Below, piece by piece: positions 24,271 through 37,909 of a stretch of 64,000 bases of DNA; position 1 is the stretch's first letter, and every line of letters starts with the position of its first letter. Both the position numbers and the translations under genes were made by a program. Source of the stretch: Primula veris (Eukaryota > Streptophyta > Magnoliopsida > Ericales > Primulaceae); the NCBI GenBank assembly GCA_963682055.1, contig OY821746.1:16667992-16731991 (forward strand). The letters run 5' to 3'. Under the pieces are notes generated by a model that saw only the letters and a program-made list of their open reading frames with translations, did not search any database and was not told where the DNA came from.

Positions 24271-24973
24271 ATAAACAAAAAAGTCTAACATGGCCTTTAT
24301 ATACTATTTATGTGTGTTTTTTCATTATAAATGACCATATACTAGTAATTAAACATTTTTTGATCACCTACTTTTAATTGAAGGACTACAAAATTTATAT
24401 TCTAGACTAGTGGGCTGGTTATGTAACTTAACCAAATTATAGACCAATCATTCGTTCTCAAATCTGAATGTGACATGCGATTAGAGAGAGAGACACGAAG
24501 CGGTGACGGCGGAGGTACTGACAGAGATGAATGGAGCGGCGGAGAGAGAGGCTGCCATTTTTGAAATTTTACCGTAATGACATGTATGTATAGAGAGAAA
24601 CATCGATTAGGGCTTGGAGGAGAGAAAGTGGGTCATCGCCGCCACGATAGGAGGGAGAAAGTCGTCGGAGACTGGATTACTGCTGTTCTGGCGGAGAAGC
24701 AACGACGGCCGGCTGACGGTGTTGAGATGGTGGCGATATTTATTTTGGTATTATTTTTTGAGAGAGAGAGCAATGTTTAAGAATCAAAATAGATTGAAAT
24801 CTCATTTATATTTATTAGTAATATACAAATCCTTAAATAACTTTAGGAGCGACACCAATTATTAAATAGTTTCGTTTTTTGAGACCAATCTCTTAATTAA
24901 CTTGATGATACCACTTCTCGGCCAAAAAAATATATACAGTTTCCAAAAAAACAACTTCATGTTGCACATCTTT
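24271..24973. other. Intergenic with a short GC-rich island
   Basis: Mostly AT-rich, with a GC-rich purine stretch at 24480-24740 that contains overlapping 67- and 83-residue ORFs. The composition resembles a gene 5' end, but no protein motif is seen in any frame. Confidence 0.4.
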
Positions 24974-25499
24974 TGTTGGTAAATTATTATTTTTCATGAG
25001 TGAATGCTATTTTAATTTAGTGGTTACAAAAACCATTCATTCTCCTTATTTATGTGGGTCTTTAATTGTAAAAAAGAGTTACAAAGAAAAGGTTTAAAAA
25101 TGATGGTCTTGGTCCATTTTTAAATACATTTTTTCAAGACAAGAAACAAACATGCCATACACACATTCACACATGCATACATATAGAGAGAGAATACCGC
25201 ACCACCAACGGCCCGATCGTGGCTCGGTGCCGTTTCCGCCGAGTCACATGCGATAGACGTTGTACCTTGGGAACGAAGTGTCCCATTTAGCCAGAAGCAG
25301 AGGTGGCGATGCAAATATCGTTTAAGGGAAACTGCTTGCAGTTACCTCGTCTCGGACTTTAGTCCATTTCGGTATCATTTACATTATTTTATGTTAAATG
25401 TTGTAATTGATATTTATATATTTGAGGAAACCATTTTCTGTTTATTTGTCCATTTCTTTTTCCGTAGAAATTATTGTATTTATCTAAACGTACCCAACA
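24974..25499 (+). repeat. 5' LTR of the 24974-31386 element
   Basis: 526 bp, TGTTGGTAAATT to CCCAACA. It contains an AG-rich microsatellite and a 64-residue chance ORF on the minus strand that is also present in the other LTR. Confidence 0.92.
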
Positions 25500-28400
25500 A
25501 TCTTAAACGATATTTTTATGTTTCGTACGTTAATACAATAATTTTGGTGTTTGGATAAATAGAAAATTATTTCCGTGGCTAAGGCAGTTTTTGGAAAATC
25601 AGTTTTTAACAAAATTTGGTTTTAAGAAATTGGTGTTTACGTGTTTGTTTGCGATTTGAGATTATGATTGAGTTATATCTATAATTTTTAGTTTCACTGA
25701 TATTTCATGATTGTAGTAAACATTCCTAAGGTTGTTTACTTAGATAATGTTTGGCATGTCTCTGAAATTTGTTTAGAAAAAACATTTTTAGAAACATTTT
25801 TAGTGTAATAAGTTTGGTGTTCATTCATCCTTGTTAACTGCTAAGTTATTCTATTTTTTTTTTATATATTTATTGCAAACAGGCGAACGCACGCAGTTTA
25901 CAAAATTTGTTATTAGGAATTGTTCTTTAGCTTATAAAGAAATAATAACTCTTTCTTGCTGAAAAACTCTAAAGAATACTTTATTATAAATTCCACCATG
26001 TCAATGTGGACCGTACCACTACATGGCGTTTGGTATTATGGTGGTGTGGTAATTTTACATTTGATGTAACCTACTATTTAGTAATAATTTACTGGAAAGG
26101 AGATTAATCCAACACATTTCTATATCAGTTTTTTAAGCTAGGTTCTGTACAATTAGTTTATGTTGTAAGCATAGAACTTTGTGGAGTTAGAAATGATAGT
26201 TTCTGTAACCTTATAATTCCAGATTTCCGAAGGCATTTTTATGTGTTACATGTATTAAGGATTAATACACGTTTAGTTTGAGTACTACTTAATTATGAGT
26301 TATTTCGTAGTAAAAACTGAAACGGGTAATTAAATGCTCTATAAATTACATTCTGTTATTGTGGTATTTGAAACGCATGGGCTAGAATTTTAATTCAATG
26401 TGCTGGACTATTACTATAATGAGTTATGTGGATTATATTATAGTGAAACATTTTTCCTATATTAGACTTTATGAGTAATCTGATTAAAGACTAGATTATA
26501 TTGTTAGTGTATTTATACATGTTTAATATTTTCATAAATAACTATCAATTTCCAATGAGTATTTGTGTAGACAAGGATCTCTACCATGAAATTGGAGGAT
26601 TGGTGATTATTCGAAACAGTTCTAGTAAAAGCCATTAAATTGAGGATTACGACAGAACTGGTTTCGAAATAGTTCTTGTAAAACCATTTTCTGATTTTCA
26701 GAATTTGGGGCCTACGACAGAACTGGTTGAATTCTGAGATTGTTCTGTGTAAAATCAGATTTATCTGGTGTTTACGGCTGAATAAATCTTTCAGAATTTG
26801 ATAATCTTTTTCGGGAATGAACTAGAATACTCTTGCAAAATCAGTTTCTTGAAACCATGCGTGGTTATAGAAATTTGGTGTTTGCGAATGAGGAGTTATA
26901 GTTTCAATTTTCGAAATTAGATTGTGCGTGTTTGTTATTTGAGATAACAAACAGTTTCCTGCGGGAAATGTCCGGAACACAGTGGGTGTTGGAACTGACC
27001 AGAACATTGTGGGTGCCGGTGTAACTCTTATTAATTTTGCATGAGTGCATATTAATGACGGAGGTTACAAATTCGAAATCACCATTATTAAAAAAAACAC
27101 TAATGTGGTGATATAATGGTTGGTGTCCTTATTAATTGTGATTTATTGCAATTTAATTTGGAAGGTTACAAAATTTGTAACGGTAATCATTAATGAGATT
27201 AATGACGAGTATTTATAACTTTTTATTAATTGTGATTAATCGCAATTTAATTTGGAGAGTTATAAATTATTGTAACGACAGTTATTGTTGACATTTATGG
27301 AGAGCTTTTAGCTAACTACGAATTGCAATGACGAGTCGGTTACTTATTTGGATGAAAGGTTATTTAATAACCAACTTTGTTCATCCAAGAGCAAATAATT
27401 TGATGATTAAACAAATTATAAATGAGCGTTGAGTTTTATTTTAATAATAAACAAATATTGGCTAATTTATTATTTGTTGAAATATTATCTTATTAATTTG
27501 CTGAAAGAACATTTAATAATTTGTTGAAATTAACATCTTATTTATTTGTTGGAAAAACATTTAATAATTTGTTGAAATAACATATTATTAATTTGTTAGT
27601 AAAACATATTGTGAATATGTTGAGCTTGCTATTATTGAGAATAGTAATTTAGTAATATTATATTACTATTATTGGGGAAGAACCCTAAGGGTCCTACAAA
27701 TGTGGGGTAACCCGTTGATCCTGTAGATCGAGAATCTAAACGTACCACATAAAGCGCATACGGGCAAGTGGGAGAAAACCTAACGGTTCAGTGGTATGGA
27801 CTTAAAACGTCTGAAATAAATGATATCGTTTCATTACCACATTGAAATCGATTAAGTTTCTCTATAACAGTGTGCATGTTCTGAGTGAGGACAAAAGGGA
27901 ATGCACGAACTGCGGGGGCGTTAATGTGTGGAAACGTTTTAAACGTTTGGAAATCCACTAACAAGTGCAAGCATACAAATCTGAATCATGACTAGTGGTT
28001 TTGAAACCTAAAGGGCAGTAGCCTTTCGGTAGTCAAAACACTAGGATCAAATTGTGATAAGCTTGCTTCTTTGTGGCAATACATGAGTGACTATTTGTTC
28101 AAAATGAGCATTTTAGTCGATACTCTTGTGGTCAATAATGACATGTTGAATTATTCAACCAAGTCACTGATTTGACATGAAATAGTAGGTGATGAAAATA
28201 TAAAAGATTAAATGTTTTATTTTTCTAAATCTATTATTTAAATTGAAACACAAATATGACTTTGTGTTTGAAGCAATGTATTGCTAACTCTTCAGTTCGA
28301 AGTTTTCGAACGGAGTACATAACCAAATGGTTCGATGCATTTGAGATGAATGCAAAAACAAGAAGGGTTTAAAATATATTTCCTCAATTTATTGATGGAT

Positions 28401-30860
28401 GTATTAAACACTGATATGTCTACTTGATGAGAAGTAAAGATAAATCAGTCGAGATATTCATTCAAGTAAGAATGAATACGTGAATTCTATTGTTGAGGAT
28501 TAAGGCTTGTCAGAAAACATGTTTAATCATGGGTGTTCTGTTATGTTAATCTACCAACTTTAATCCAATGATTAAGTGTTAATCATTAAATGATAGACTA
28601 TTTTTGGAAGTGTTAGATATTGTCTAACTAGTTCCGAAATTGTATATTCACATGGATATGAATACATGATCAGTGTGATTGAAACGGTGAATATGAGACA
28701 CCGTTCACATAATTGTGTTAATGGAATGACACCAATCGTTAAAGAACGACTTATTATGCTCTCGAGCAAAAATGTAGTTCTTAAACGATGAATATCATGT
28801 TGATAAGTTCAGGATTAAACTCTGAATTTGTACGGGAAGTGAGCTTTTCGCAAGCTATGTGTTGAACAAACTATCGCTTAGGAAGTTGGACCAAACAGTC
28901 AGAATTATAGAAGGCATGGTGCCTGACTATAAGTTCGTGAAAGTTTGGTGCTACCTAAGAAAGGTCTCAATCTTGTTCCCTGAAGGATTTGGATAGGATC
29001 GAAAACGGTAGATTGTGTGTTCATCGGATAAGCACAAAATATAGTACTGATCGGTTTCTAGTGCATAAGGCATATGACTTTAAAGTGCATATAGAACATT
29101 GTTCTATGCCCGAGAAGCATATTTTCAAAAAGAGAAGTTTTTCGCAAAACTCTAACGCCTGGCGAGTGTGACCAATACGTTGAGGGTTCAAAGCATTACT
29201 CTACCCAAGACAAGTGAACACTCAAACGGTGCTAGAAAAATGTGGAAAGTGAATCTTTTAAGGAAGATGAAGTGCATCGGCATGGTAAAAGGGTAAGTAA
29301 TGAAACTTCCTTTGTCACTTGACCTTCATGAGTGAAGGTGAATCGACGACATTGAAATAATCAATGTTTTCCATATAATGTGTAGATGGGAAGATGCCAT
29401 CAACAATGAGGTTGATAGGCACGTGAGAAATAAAATCAATTACTTTAAGTAAACTGACGGTTTTGATAATTTTAATGTCTATACTCTAATCTCTATAAAA
29501 GGGACACATCATTAATTAATGAGAACATGTGTTTTATAAATGGAGATCTAGAGAATTAGGAACAACACATTGGGTCGTGGTTCCGTGTAAAGTAAGCCAA
29601 GGTGCGAAAACTTGTTAAGTCGTTATATGGACTAAAACAAATACCTAACTTATCCTAGGTAGTCTCTTGTGCGTCAAGAACTGCACTAGAACAGTTATAA
29701 CCAACTTAGTGAGCAGACTCAGTAGGTTTGCCAATGAGGCTTCTCAGATACATGAGGTATACTGCCAATCATGAACTGCATTATACGAGATGTCCAAAAT
29801 GTTTGGAGGGTATTTAGATACCAAGTGTATCTCGAACTTTAACAGTACAAGGTCCATTAGTGGATGTGTTTGTACTTAAAGAGGTTGCAGTCTTATGGAG
29901 GTCTGTAAAATAGACCTGCATAGTTGGAGAAACTGTAGAGTTAGAATTCATAACGTTGAATCAAGCTACAGAAGAGGCAGATTGGCTGAGAAGTCTTGGG
30001 AGGTATTCCAAGTGGCCAAAATCTGTTCCCGCAATAAAAACGTATTGCTGCAGTCAGTCAGTTATTAAACGGGATCAGAATAATTTGTATAATGGAAAGT
30101 CCCGACAAAGTCATGACATATTCGTCGGAGACACAAATCCGTAAGAGGAATTGCTAGCAAAAATTGTGGTATCCCTAGACTTTGCAAGTTCTAAGGATAA
30201 TAATGCGGATCCATATACAAAATGCTTGACTCGTGGAGGAGTTGGAGTATCATCGAGGGAAATGGGGTTGAAGCCCAATAAATTGGAAACCTTCACATAG
30301 GTAACCCAACCTGAACTGGAAACTTCAGTCTCGGGTTCAATGGGAAACTGAATTGTGCGGGTAACCGAACAAAGCACTCGAGAACATAAGTTCTCAGCCC
30401 ATCTCTATGATGAAAGAGTGATAGACCTGTACCATTTTAAGGATGAGCATGGGGCTCTTAATGAATCAAGTACCTCGAAGGTCGAGTGGGGTGAGTCAGG
30501 ACACCTTGACTTGAAAATCACCTATAACGAGTGTGTATGGCCGATACTATGTGATGATCTAGGGCTAAATCACTAGAGCACTCGGTTGAATTTGACAAGG
30601 CAGTCCAGGGCCAAATATGGACAACAACCAAAGGGCTTAGTAAGTGGTGTAGAAAGGACACTGTGTGAGTATTACCCTGGTATGCACAAACACTAAAGGG
30701 TTCAAGGCTTTAAGGCTACCCAATAGTAGCATATCAGATTTTACATCACTATGACAGGTTCAAGGCGCGCGCTACCTGTCCTTATGCAGTGAATTCTCGT
30801 GGTTCTCTCGATTGCATTTAGTTGCACATTGCATGTTTTAATCGCATTCATGTGGGGGAT
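25500..30860 (+). pseudogene. Decayed copia gag-pol interior
   Basis: Plus-strand fragments in order. At 28925-29140, an integrase C-terminal region: VWCYLRKVSI, then the pattern K..DCVFIGY..N..YRFLV in broken form. At 29690-29860, the end of RT/start of RNase H with LSRFANEASQIH-like and MRYTANHELHYT. At 29950-30130, ATEEADWLRSLGRYSKWPKS, then YNGKSRQ. At 30170-30270, ASSKDNNADPYTKCLTRGGV and REMGLKPNK. The first 2.5 kb has no recognisable gag. The many stops mean the element could not have encoded its own enzymes in this form. Confidence 0.75.
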
Positions 30861-31386
30861 TGTTGAAAAATTAGTATTTTTCATGAGTGAATGCTATTTT
30901 AATTTAGTGGTTACAAAAACCATTCATTCTCCCCATTTATGTGGGTCTTTAATTGTAAAAAAGAGTTACAAAGAAAAGGTTTAAAAATGATGGTCTTGGT
31001 CCATTTTTAAATACATTTTTTCAAGACAAGAAACAAACATGCCATACACACATTCACACATGCATACATATAGAGAGAGAATACCGCACCACCAACGGCC
31101 CGATCGTGGCTCGGTGCCGTTTCCGCCGAGTCACATGCGATAGACGTTGTACCTTGGGAACGAAGTGCCCCATTTAGCCAGAAGCAGAGGTGGCGGTGCA
31201 AATATCGTTTAAGGGAAACTGCTTGCAGTTACCTCGTCTCGGACTTTAGTCCATTTCGGTATCATTTACATTATTTTATGTTAAATGTTGTAATTGATAT
31301 TTATATATTTGAGGAAACCATTTTCTGTTTATTTGTCCATTTCTTTTTCCGTAGAAATTATTGTATTTATCTAAACGTACCCAACA
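30861..31386 (+). repeat. 3' LTR of the 24974-31386 element
   Basis: 526 bp, TGTTGAAAAATT to CCCAACA, aligned without gaps to the 5' LTR. Confidence 0.92.
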
Positions 31387-31391
31387 TCTTT

Positions 31392-31997
31392 TTCATAATT
31401 TGAAGGTTTTAAACTAAACTTTAGATTGTTTACTCACATTAGTAATTCAACTAGTGTAGTCGCTAGATGATATATGTTTTTTTTTCCGACTAAACTCTAG
31501 TTATCCCATCTGAAAATACTCCAAAGTTCATCACAAGTCAAACGGGATAAGAGTAGTTACCGTAGCTTTTATGTTGAACTTTGAAAGAAGAACAAGGGTA
31601 GTCCAAAGTCAAAACATAATAAAAGAAGGGACATCCATGGCCGAAAATAAAATGTAACATTTGATATTGACCACTATTTCTTTTTTTAATTCGCTGCCGA
31701 GTTGTCAATTTGTACATTTAATGAAGCAAATAAAGATGACAGTGCACAGTTTTATTTTTTGAAAATGCAAAAGAGCAATAGGCATAGTTATGTTTAATCA
31801 TCATCAAGACAGAATACACTACTACTATGCAAGGTCTGAACTCTGTACCATTCAGGTCTGGTTTCTTTGCATGATGGAAACTCATAAACCATCAACTCAA
31901 AAGCTATTTATTGCACTTGGTCGGTCGGTTTTAAAACTGAATTTTGCAGTTATGATTAACCAACAGAATATTAAAACAAAATGAATAAAATCAAATA
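31392..31997. other. Intergenic, nothing recognised
   Basis: AT-rich sequence between two retroelements. The 64-residue ORF at 31790-31984 shows no motif. Confidence 0.5.
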
Positions 31998-32201
31998 TGT
32001 TGTATGATATTATTGGACTCTTGTACCTTATTCATGGTGGACCTAAGTTGGGTTTGCTATCATGTATAACTCTAATATTCAGTATATAAAGAGGGTTAGG
32101 GTACTTTGTAAGACACATGTTCATGAATAAAAGCTTTCTCTCTGTCTCTCTTTATACGCCTCTCTCCATATATCTATATCTAGTTAATATATCACACAAC
32201 A
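31998..32201 (+). repeat. Copia LTR (204 bp) followed by a primer-site-like sequence
   Basis: Runs from TGTTGTATGATATTATTGG to ATATCACACAACA, with a TATA-like TATAAAG near 32080 and a CT-rich tract. It is followed by AGTTATCAGCACG, a sequence often found right after the 5' LTR of plant copia elements. It is similar to the LTR at 61214-61442 and has the same (plus) orientation. Confidence 0.75.
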
Positions 32202-35200
32202 AGTTATCAGCACGAACATTCATCAGGATGTTTTAGCTCACTTGTATACGACTGTATGCAATGATTTCAGCTAAGTAGTCATAAGCATTTTTTTGGATGC
32301 TCCCCTAACTTGCACACAAATGTGTGCAATGATTTCATATTGCAAGAAATAGTATGAGCATTCGTCTGGATGCTTCATTTACTTGCACACGAATGGATGC
32401 AACAAAATCTAACATGGAATAGAACGAGCATTCAACGGGATGATCTTAAAATTCATATGTGAAGATTTATTTCACCAAGACATGCTAAATAGCATAATCT
32501 AGCCATGTCTCTGTTGATCGATAACAACAAGTTGTCCTCAAATATGACAAGTGATTCATCTAGATCGTGAGATAGAGCATATGCAATTCAAATATGACTA
32601 ATACTAACTCGAAGTCATATACACTCTTTAGTCGTCTCATAGAGCACGAGTATATCAGAGTGATTCGTTTGGAGTCTTAACAAGACCTCCAAAATATCGC
32701 CTATTCCCAATGGTAAAGAAATAACCATACTAGGAATATCACTTATGCGGGTCTGATAAGTAACCAGCATCGGTATAACCGAAAAAGGGTCGTTAAGTCG
32801 AGTATCAAAGGGACATGTACACTCGACAATGCAAAATGGAATAAGCAAACCCACTTACAAAATTACCATAAGGTCACAGAATATGTCTTTAGTGCCATTT
32901 TGGTGACAGCGTGTTAGCGTGATGCTGTGTCGAGCTATACCATTCACAGCAGACGAGATGCTCGTCATAGCACATTAGACCAAGTACAATGATGCGCTTA
33001 TTGTACTTAGATATGAACATCATGGTTCAATATCTATTTATCATCTCATCAGGGACGGATCGGGTTTATATCAATGTCTAGTGATCCAACTATCATAGGA
33101 GAATCTGACGACTTAGCGTCATGATAACTAAAGCGTCCTAACACCTTCCGGGTGTAGTCAGAATCATGGAGTTAGATTCTACCATTACAGGACTCGATCA
33201 TCAGGCCGAGTCACTACCGTGTCTTCCCAAGATCATTCATCTCGAAGGGCAAATTCAAAACGTGGATTACTTCAAAACATGTAAGGGCGTAATACTTGTT
33301 CAAGTATCCCAAGCTGATCAAGTACTCACTTAGGCGGGTATACCAAATCCGCTCGAATTATATTAATTCATATAGTGAACGTATCAGTCAATTGAGAACG
33401 TGTTCCGTGGTAAGAAACTACTTGATTCAAGCACTTTGAAGTCACACATGGACTTTCATCTACATCTCTTCTCTAAATCCCCATAGAGATAGACCCATGA
33501 CCACATTCATGGCTGCATACACAGTTTTCTTGAAAACTACTAAACTGGTAAAGTATGGGACCATTATAACGTCCATTACGAGAAATTAAACCATCTCATA
33601 ATCAATTTCAAGTTGTGAGAGAAGCATTGCGCTAGTAGGCGGGCACTTATACTGTCTCGATATTCATATCACGCTTCCATCCGAATACCCAAATAAACAA
33701 ACTGGTTTAAAATTGGATGGTGTTGGAACGACAGGTCCACACACGCTTCTTTCCCTAAGGAATTTGACATGGAATGTAAGTTTCCATACAAGCCAATCTG
33801 ATCTTCGTTGGCTTCTGGAAACGATACGTGGTTTCATGTCATCATTTGCTCATATTATCAGTCGTCATCAAATATATGAACAAATAATTAATGGCAGTCT
33901 CTTTTTGGTTCAATATTGTCTAAGATATCATTATCGACATATATTTCGAGACTCTCAGGATGAGAAGGAATCACACATCTCCTTGATACTTTATAATCTC
34001 GTGCGACAACCGAGTTTTAGTTCACCTCTTCTGGGGCTGAACAAATTAAGAACCGGTCCACTTCCTCATTTCTCGGGAAGGACGACAGACTGGACAGCCG
34101 AGAATAGCGTCATTTGCTTGGAAGTTCAGCCAAAAGCAACGTGTTACAACAGAAACACGACGTTCGACAGGGACGACTATCCTTGCAAGCATATTTATAG
34201 CAGGTATAAATGATCTCGTGATATTTCATAGTCATTAAATGTAACTGGCACTTGACTAAACTTGATGGAGTCTCTACACATACTTATCAGTGTGTGTAGT
34301 TTGGGGATCGAGCTAAGACTAAGTGGGTTAATACCACGTTACTTCACGTCGTTCTTTTTCAACGTTAACGTACAAAATCTCCCCCTAACAACGGGGAGTA
34401 CAGTCTTAGTAATGTCACTTTCGCACATCATGCGGTAAAAAGATCTCTTGCCAATGTTATTATATCAAATGATAGGCATGAGATTCATAATCGATGTATG
34501 TCATCGATTTTCATAGGTTCATATTTTGAACGCTTTAGCGGCTCAATCAAAATATCAAGCACCCAAACATGCGTTTATATGAGGCGCCTAACTCATAACC
34601 AGTAACCAACTGGTACGCAAATAGTGTTTTGAGTGACTATGAGCCTTAGATGGACCAATGCAGCATTATGCAATGTATCGTGACCTCACACAAAAATATA
34701 ACTTTTGGTGCACAAAACCAAAAAGTGTGCGCAATCATTTGTAATCGCCTGATCAAACTTTCCTTGAGTCCATTTGGGTCTGAACATAATCGACAGTATG
34801 AACAATTTTAATTCCCAAAGTCATGTATATCGAAAAATCAATTTTAACACTTCGGCATTATCAAGTAGACAATACTTTTTGGGATAATCCGGATCATAAG
34901 CCATCATTTTAATGTGTATGCTTAGAGATTGGGAAATGTTGTATTTCTGTGGACAACAATAAACATGTAAGCATATATTGATGCATTAACCATAACCATA
35001 CATTTTGAATGGACGTCTTATGGTTGAATCAATCCACAATAACTACAATTATTTCCAAGAATTTTACGAGTCTATTTTCGTGATATTTACACATAATAGT
35101 CTTTCAAATAAAGAACATTAGTGACATGGATTTTACACTAATCACGAAATTTTCTCCTTAAAAAGAATTCAAACGCGATGCGATTGTAAATCAAACATAG

Positions 35201-36970
35201 TCTTTTAACTCGGAAATATCTCATCCTGTCAATGCCAGAATATCAACTCATCAAGAATACGCTTTTGGTCGTATTGAGTGGAGGTTGTGTAAAAAATTAG
35301 TTCTTTCGTGAGCTCTTTCCAAATACCATTGGTTTTCTTGAATATCTTTTTACTCAACAAGTTACGACAGGACCTGCAGTAGAAGGGCTCATTTTTGACA
35401 AATCAATTTGGTTTACTAAAGATTTCGATTTGAAACGACATGTCCAAAAATCGTTGTCACTGAGAATTATTTAGGGAAATAGTTGGTGAAATTATGTGGT
35501 ACGTTGTTACCCACTCTTTCCAGACAGCCAACCACCCCACAAATATTACCTAAAGTTTCATAATTTAAAGTTGGTCACATTTAAAAGGAACTTTCTCAAA
35601 AAAAATACTTTAAATTATTTCGATAAGTTTCATAAATAAGCAAACCATAATCCAAAATATTGGTCAAAGTGGAAAAACATAATCCAGATGAGCTGCAAAT
35701 CCGCTGAACATTTATCAAAATATATACTGAAAGGTACCAAACTACAATTGAGGCATAAAATCGGGGGGTCTCAACAGTTTTTTTTCAGTTAGCTTTAACC
35801 ACATTAATTTCAGCTGTTCTACCCTCATGATAGTTTTGAACTATTTAAGCAGTAGCCGGGCATGACATTTGTCATTTATAGCAAAAAATTGGCTCATTGA
35901 ACATTATCTCTTGCTTTGGGACAAATGACCTTATTGTTTCTTTCAATGACTGTCTTGGAGCCACATGTCTTTGGTTTTGACGATTATCTAAACCTCGCTT
36001 GGCTAGGCAAGCATCAGGCTTACGACAGTTCAAGATAAATAACCCTTGTCTCGGTTCTCGATTCGAGAAAAAATATCTATGAAGAGCATTAATATCATGC
36101 AAACAATTCGTCATTGACCCAATAGAATTAAAACTGTTTATCGGGGCAATTTTTTCATTCAATAATATATGGGCGACGAGCTAAAGAAACACGGTGAATA
36201 TAGATTCACAATACTGCTTATGAAATAAGTTTTCAAGCTAGTAATGTTGGTGAATTATTACTCCAATTTGTCAATTTTAGACAATTGATCACTATAAACG
36301 TCATCACGTCTCAAATGTGGTGCCGCAATACCATCAACGCCTTAACTTTTATCTCGTGAGTAATAACAAACTCGTGTTTTCCTCAAAAAAAATGGCATCC
36401 AAAAATTTTGTGCATCACATTTTCACACATCAGGGTGACTAACATGTGGTGACGGAATAACATCAACGTCTAAATAGTCATTTCGCAAGTATGTTTTGTG
36501 ATTTTCCTCATTATAGATGGCATCCAACATGTGTTGCGAGTTCTGAATTAGTTATCATATAAAACGACGAGTTTATATGTTTATGGTTTGCACAAGTACA
36601 AACTTTGTTTCGAAACGACAAGTTCGAAAATAGTTTTGCTTTTAATGTGAATAGGTTCTCATTGATCGAACGACAGGTCGATGCTAAGACGCTAATTCGG
36701 CGAAACATATATCACTATATAAACACACTCGGAGAAATTATTATTTACTCTAACTTCTTTCGCTAGTTTTAATATGTACGACCAGAAAAGAGAGGGTGAA
36801 TGTGGTGGACGGGAAACTCCTTAAAAACCGACCTTATTAGGATACCAAATATCCGTCGAAATCTTTCCTTAGCCATCGTAACATACTAAGTGAGCCTAGT
36901 TGGAGAAATATTCATAATTTTTCCAATCCAACTTAAATGTGAAAATATATGATTTCGCAAATTAGCATAT
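32202..36970 (-). pseudogene. Copia interior lying on the minus strand, heavily decayed
   Basis: Read on the minus strand this matches the interior of the element at 55.8-61.2 kb almost end to end. It holds the CATCCAG-type repeats (32210-32460), the RNase H region (minus frame at 32615-32854 with LVTYQTRISDIP and LYETTKEC), then gag-side sequence (35872-36162), ending near 36970 at a TA microsatellite. Stops are frequent. The nearby LTR points the other way, so LTR and interior are out of register. No matching second LTR was found on the right. Confidence 0.7.
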
Positions 36971-36973
36971 TGT

Positions 36974-36978
<5 letters not shown>

Positions 36979-37013
<35 letters not shown>
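36979..37013. repeat. (TA)n microsatellite
   Basis: About 17 uninterrupted TA units at the right edge of the minus-strand copia remnant. Confidence 0.95.
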
Positions 37014-37015
<2 letters not shown>

Positions 37016-37244
37016 TATATATCTGATTTACTAATTAGTATAAATTAGGACAGAATCTATCACAGTTTATACTAGCAATATATAATTAATAATTTATTAT
37101 TCTACTGCCGTGTGTAAATTCTAATCATGCAAATAAATATTAATTATAACATATAGCGACAATATATTTTAATAACTAACTTACTATATCACGTGCAGTC
37201 AATGCAAGTATGAGCAACGCAGACACTTATTTTCCCCTCAGAAA

Positions 37245-37501
37245 TAGTATTGATTATTTTCCCCTCAGAAATAGTATTGGTTATCAATCCCGTCACAAGA
37301 AATATATGTAAATAAAGTTTATGGGGATTTAATATTATAACCCACCATTTCAATACCCACCATTTCAAAATAAAAATATCAGCAACAAAGACACTTATTT
37401 TTCCCTCAGAAATGGTACTGGTTAGCAATCCCGTCACAAGAAATATATGTAAATAAAGTTTATGGGGATTTAATATTATAACCCACCATTTCAATACCCA
37501 A
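37245..37501. repeat. Tandem duplication with 141-bp period
   Basis: Two copies share a long block that contains AATCCCGTCACAAGAAATAT (starts at 37286 and 37427) and TTTATGGGGATTTAATATTA. The repeated KWWVIILNPHKLYLH frame on the minus strand is a by-product. It lies 0.4 kb downstream of the DMT gene stop codon. Confidence 0.9.
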
Positions 37502-37909
37502 GTTTGGGTAACGTTTCTTAATTTGTCGTTTTCTTTCAAAAAAACATCAACTATAGCCGATCGTTCTTACACGTGTGTGTGTCTGAGACTTTTGAGTACA
37601 CATCTTTTGAATTGAAAACATTTAATGGACGGGATTTGTACCATATTCTCACTGCTCCTCTGTCGATAAACTACTTTGAGAAGCTGAGTCGATTTTTTCT
37701 ATCAGCTTCTAAAGAGACGGATACGACAAATATCAGAAACAAAATTAACCCAGAAAGTTAAAAGAACAAATGGGCTTGACTAATATAACAAACGTAAATC
37801 CATCATTATCGAGAGTAAACCAACATAACATACACGTATAGTAGATACATATCCATACACATACATATATACATTTGTACACATATATATATATATGTAT
37901 ATATTTTGC
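37502..37909. other. Downstream region of the DMT gene, presumably including its 3' UTR
   Basis: No further coding sequence recognised. A plus-strand 62-residue ORF at 37573-37761 has no known motif. A TA-rich tract lies at 37880-37905, just after the stop codon of the minus-strand gene. Confidence 0.5.

Larger units (their letters stand above)
24974..31386 (+). mobile_element. Complete Ty1/copia-type LTR retrotransposon with decayed pol (6.4 kb)
   Basis: Two 526-bp LTRs (24974-25499 and 30861-31386) begin TGTTG and end CCCAACA. I count seven differences between them (98.7% identity). A perfect 5-bp duplication TCTTT flanks the element (24969-24973 and 31387-31391). A purine tract GTGGGGGAT precedes the right LTR. 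The interior has no long ORF, but copia pol can be traced in pieces: an integrase end with VHRISTKYSTDRFLVHKAYD-type sequence near 29020-29110 and an RNase H end at 29950-30260. Stops and frameshifts are dense. Confidence 0.9.

Noticed and set aside
24480..24780. GC-rich ORFs as the 5' end of a gene
   Set aside because: Neither strand gives a recognisable protein, and no further exons follow before the copia element.
25120..25314. 64-residue minus ORF conserved again at 31007-31201
   Set aside because: Its conservation is explained by both copies lying in the two LTRs of one element.
37189..37539. 116-residue ORF with an internal repeat of about 47 residues
   Set aside because: The peptide repeat simply mirrors a 141-bp DNA tandem duplication in AT-rich non-coding sequence.
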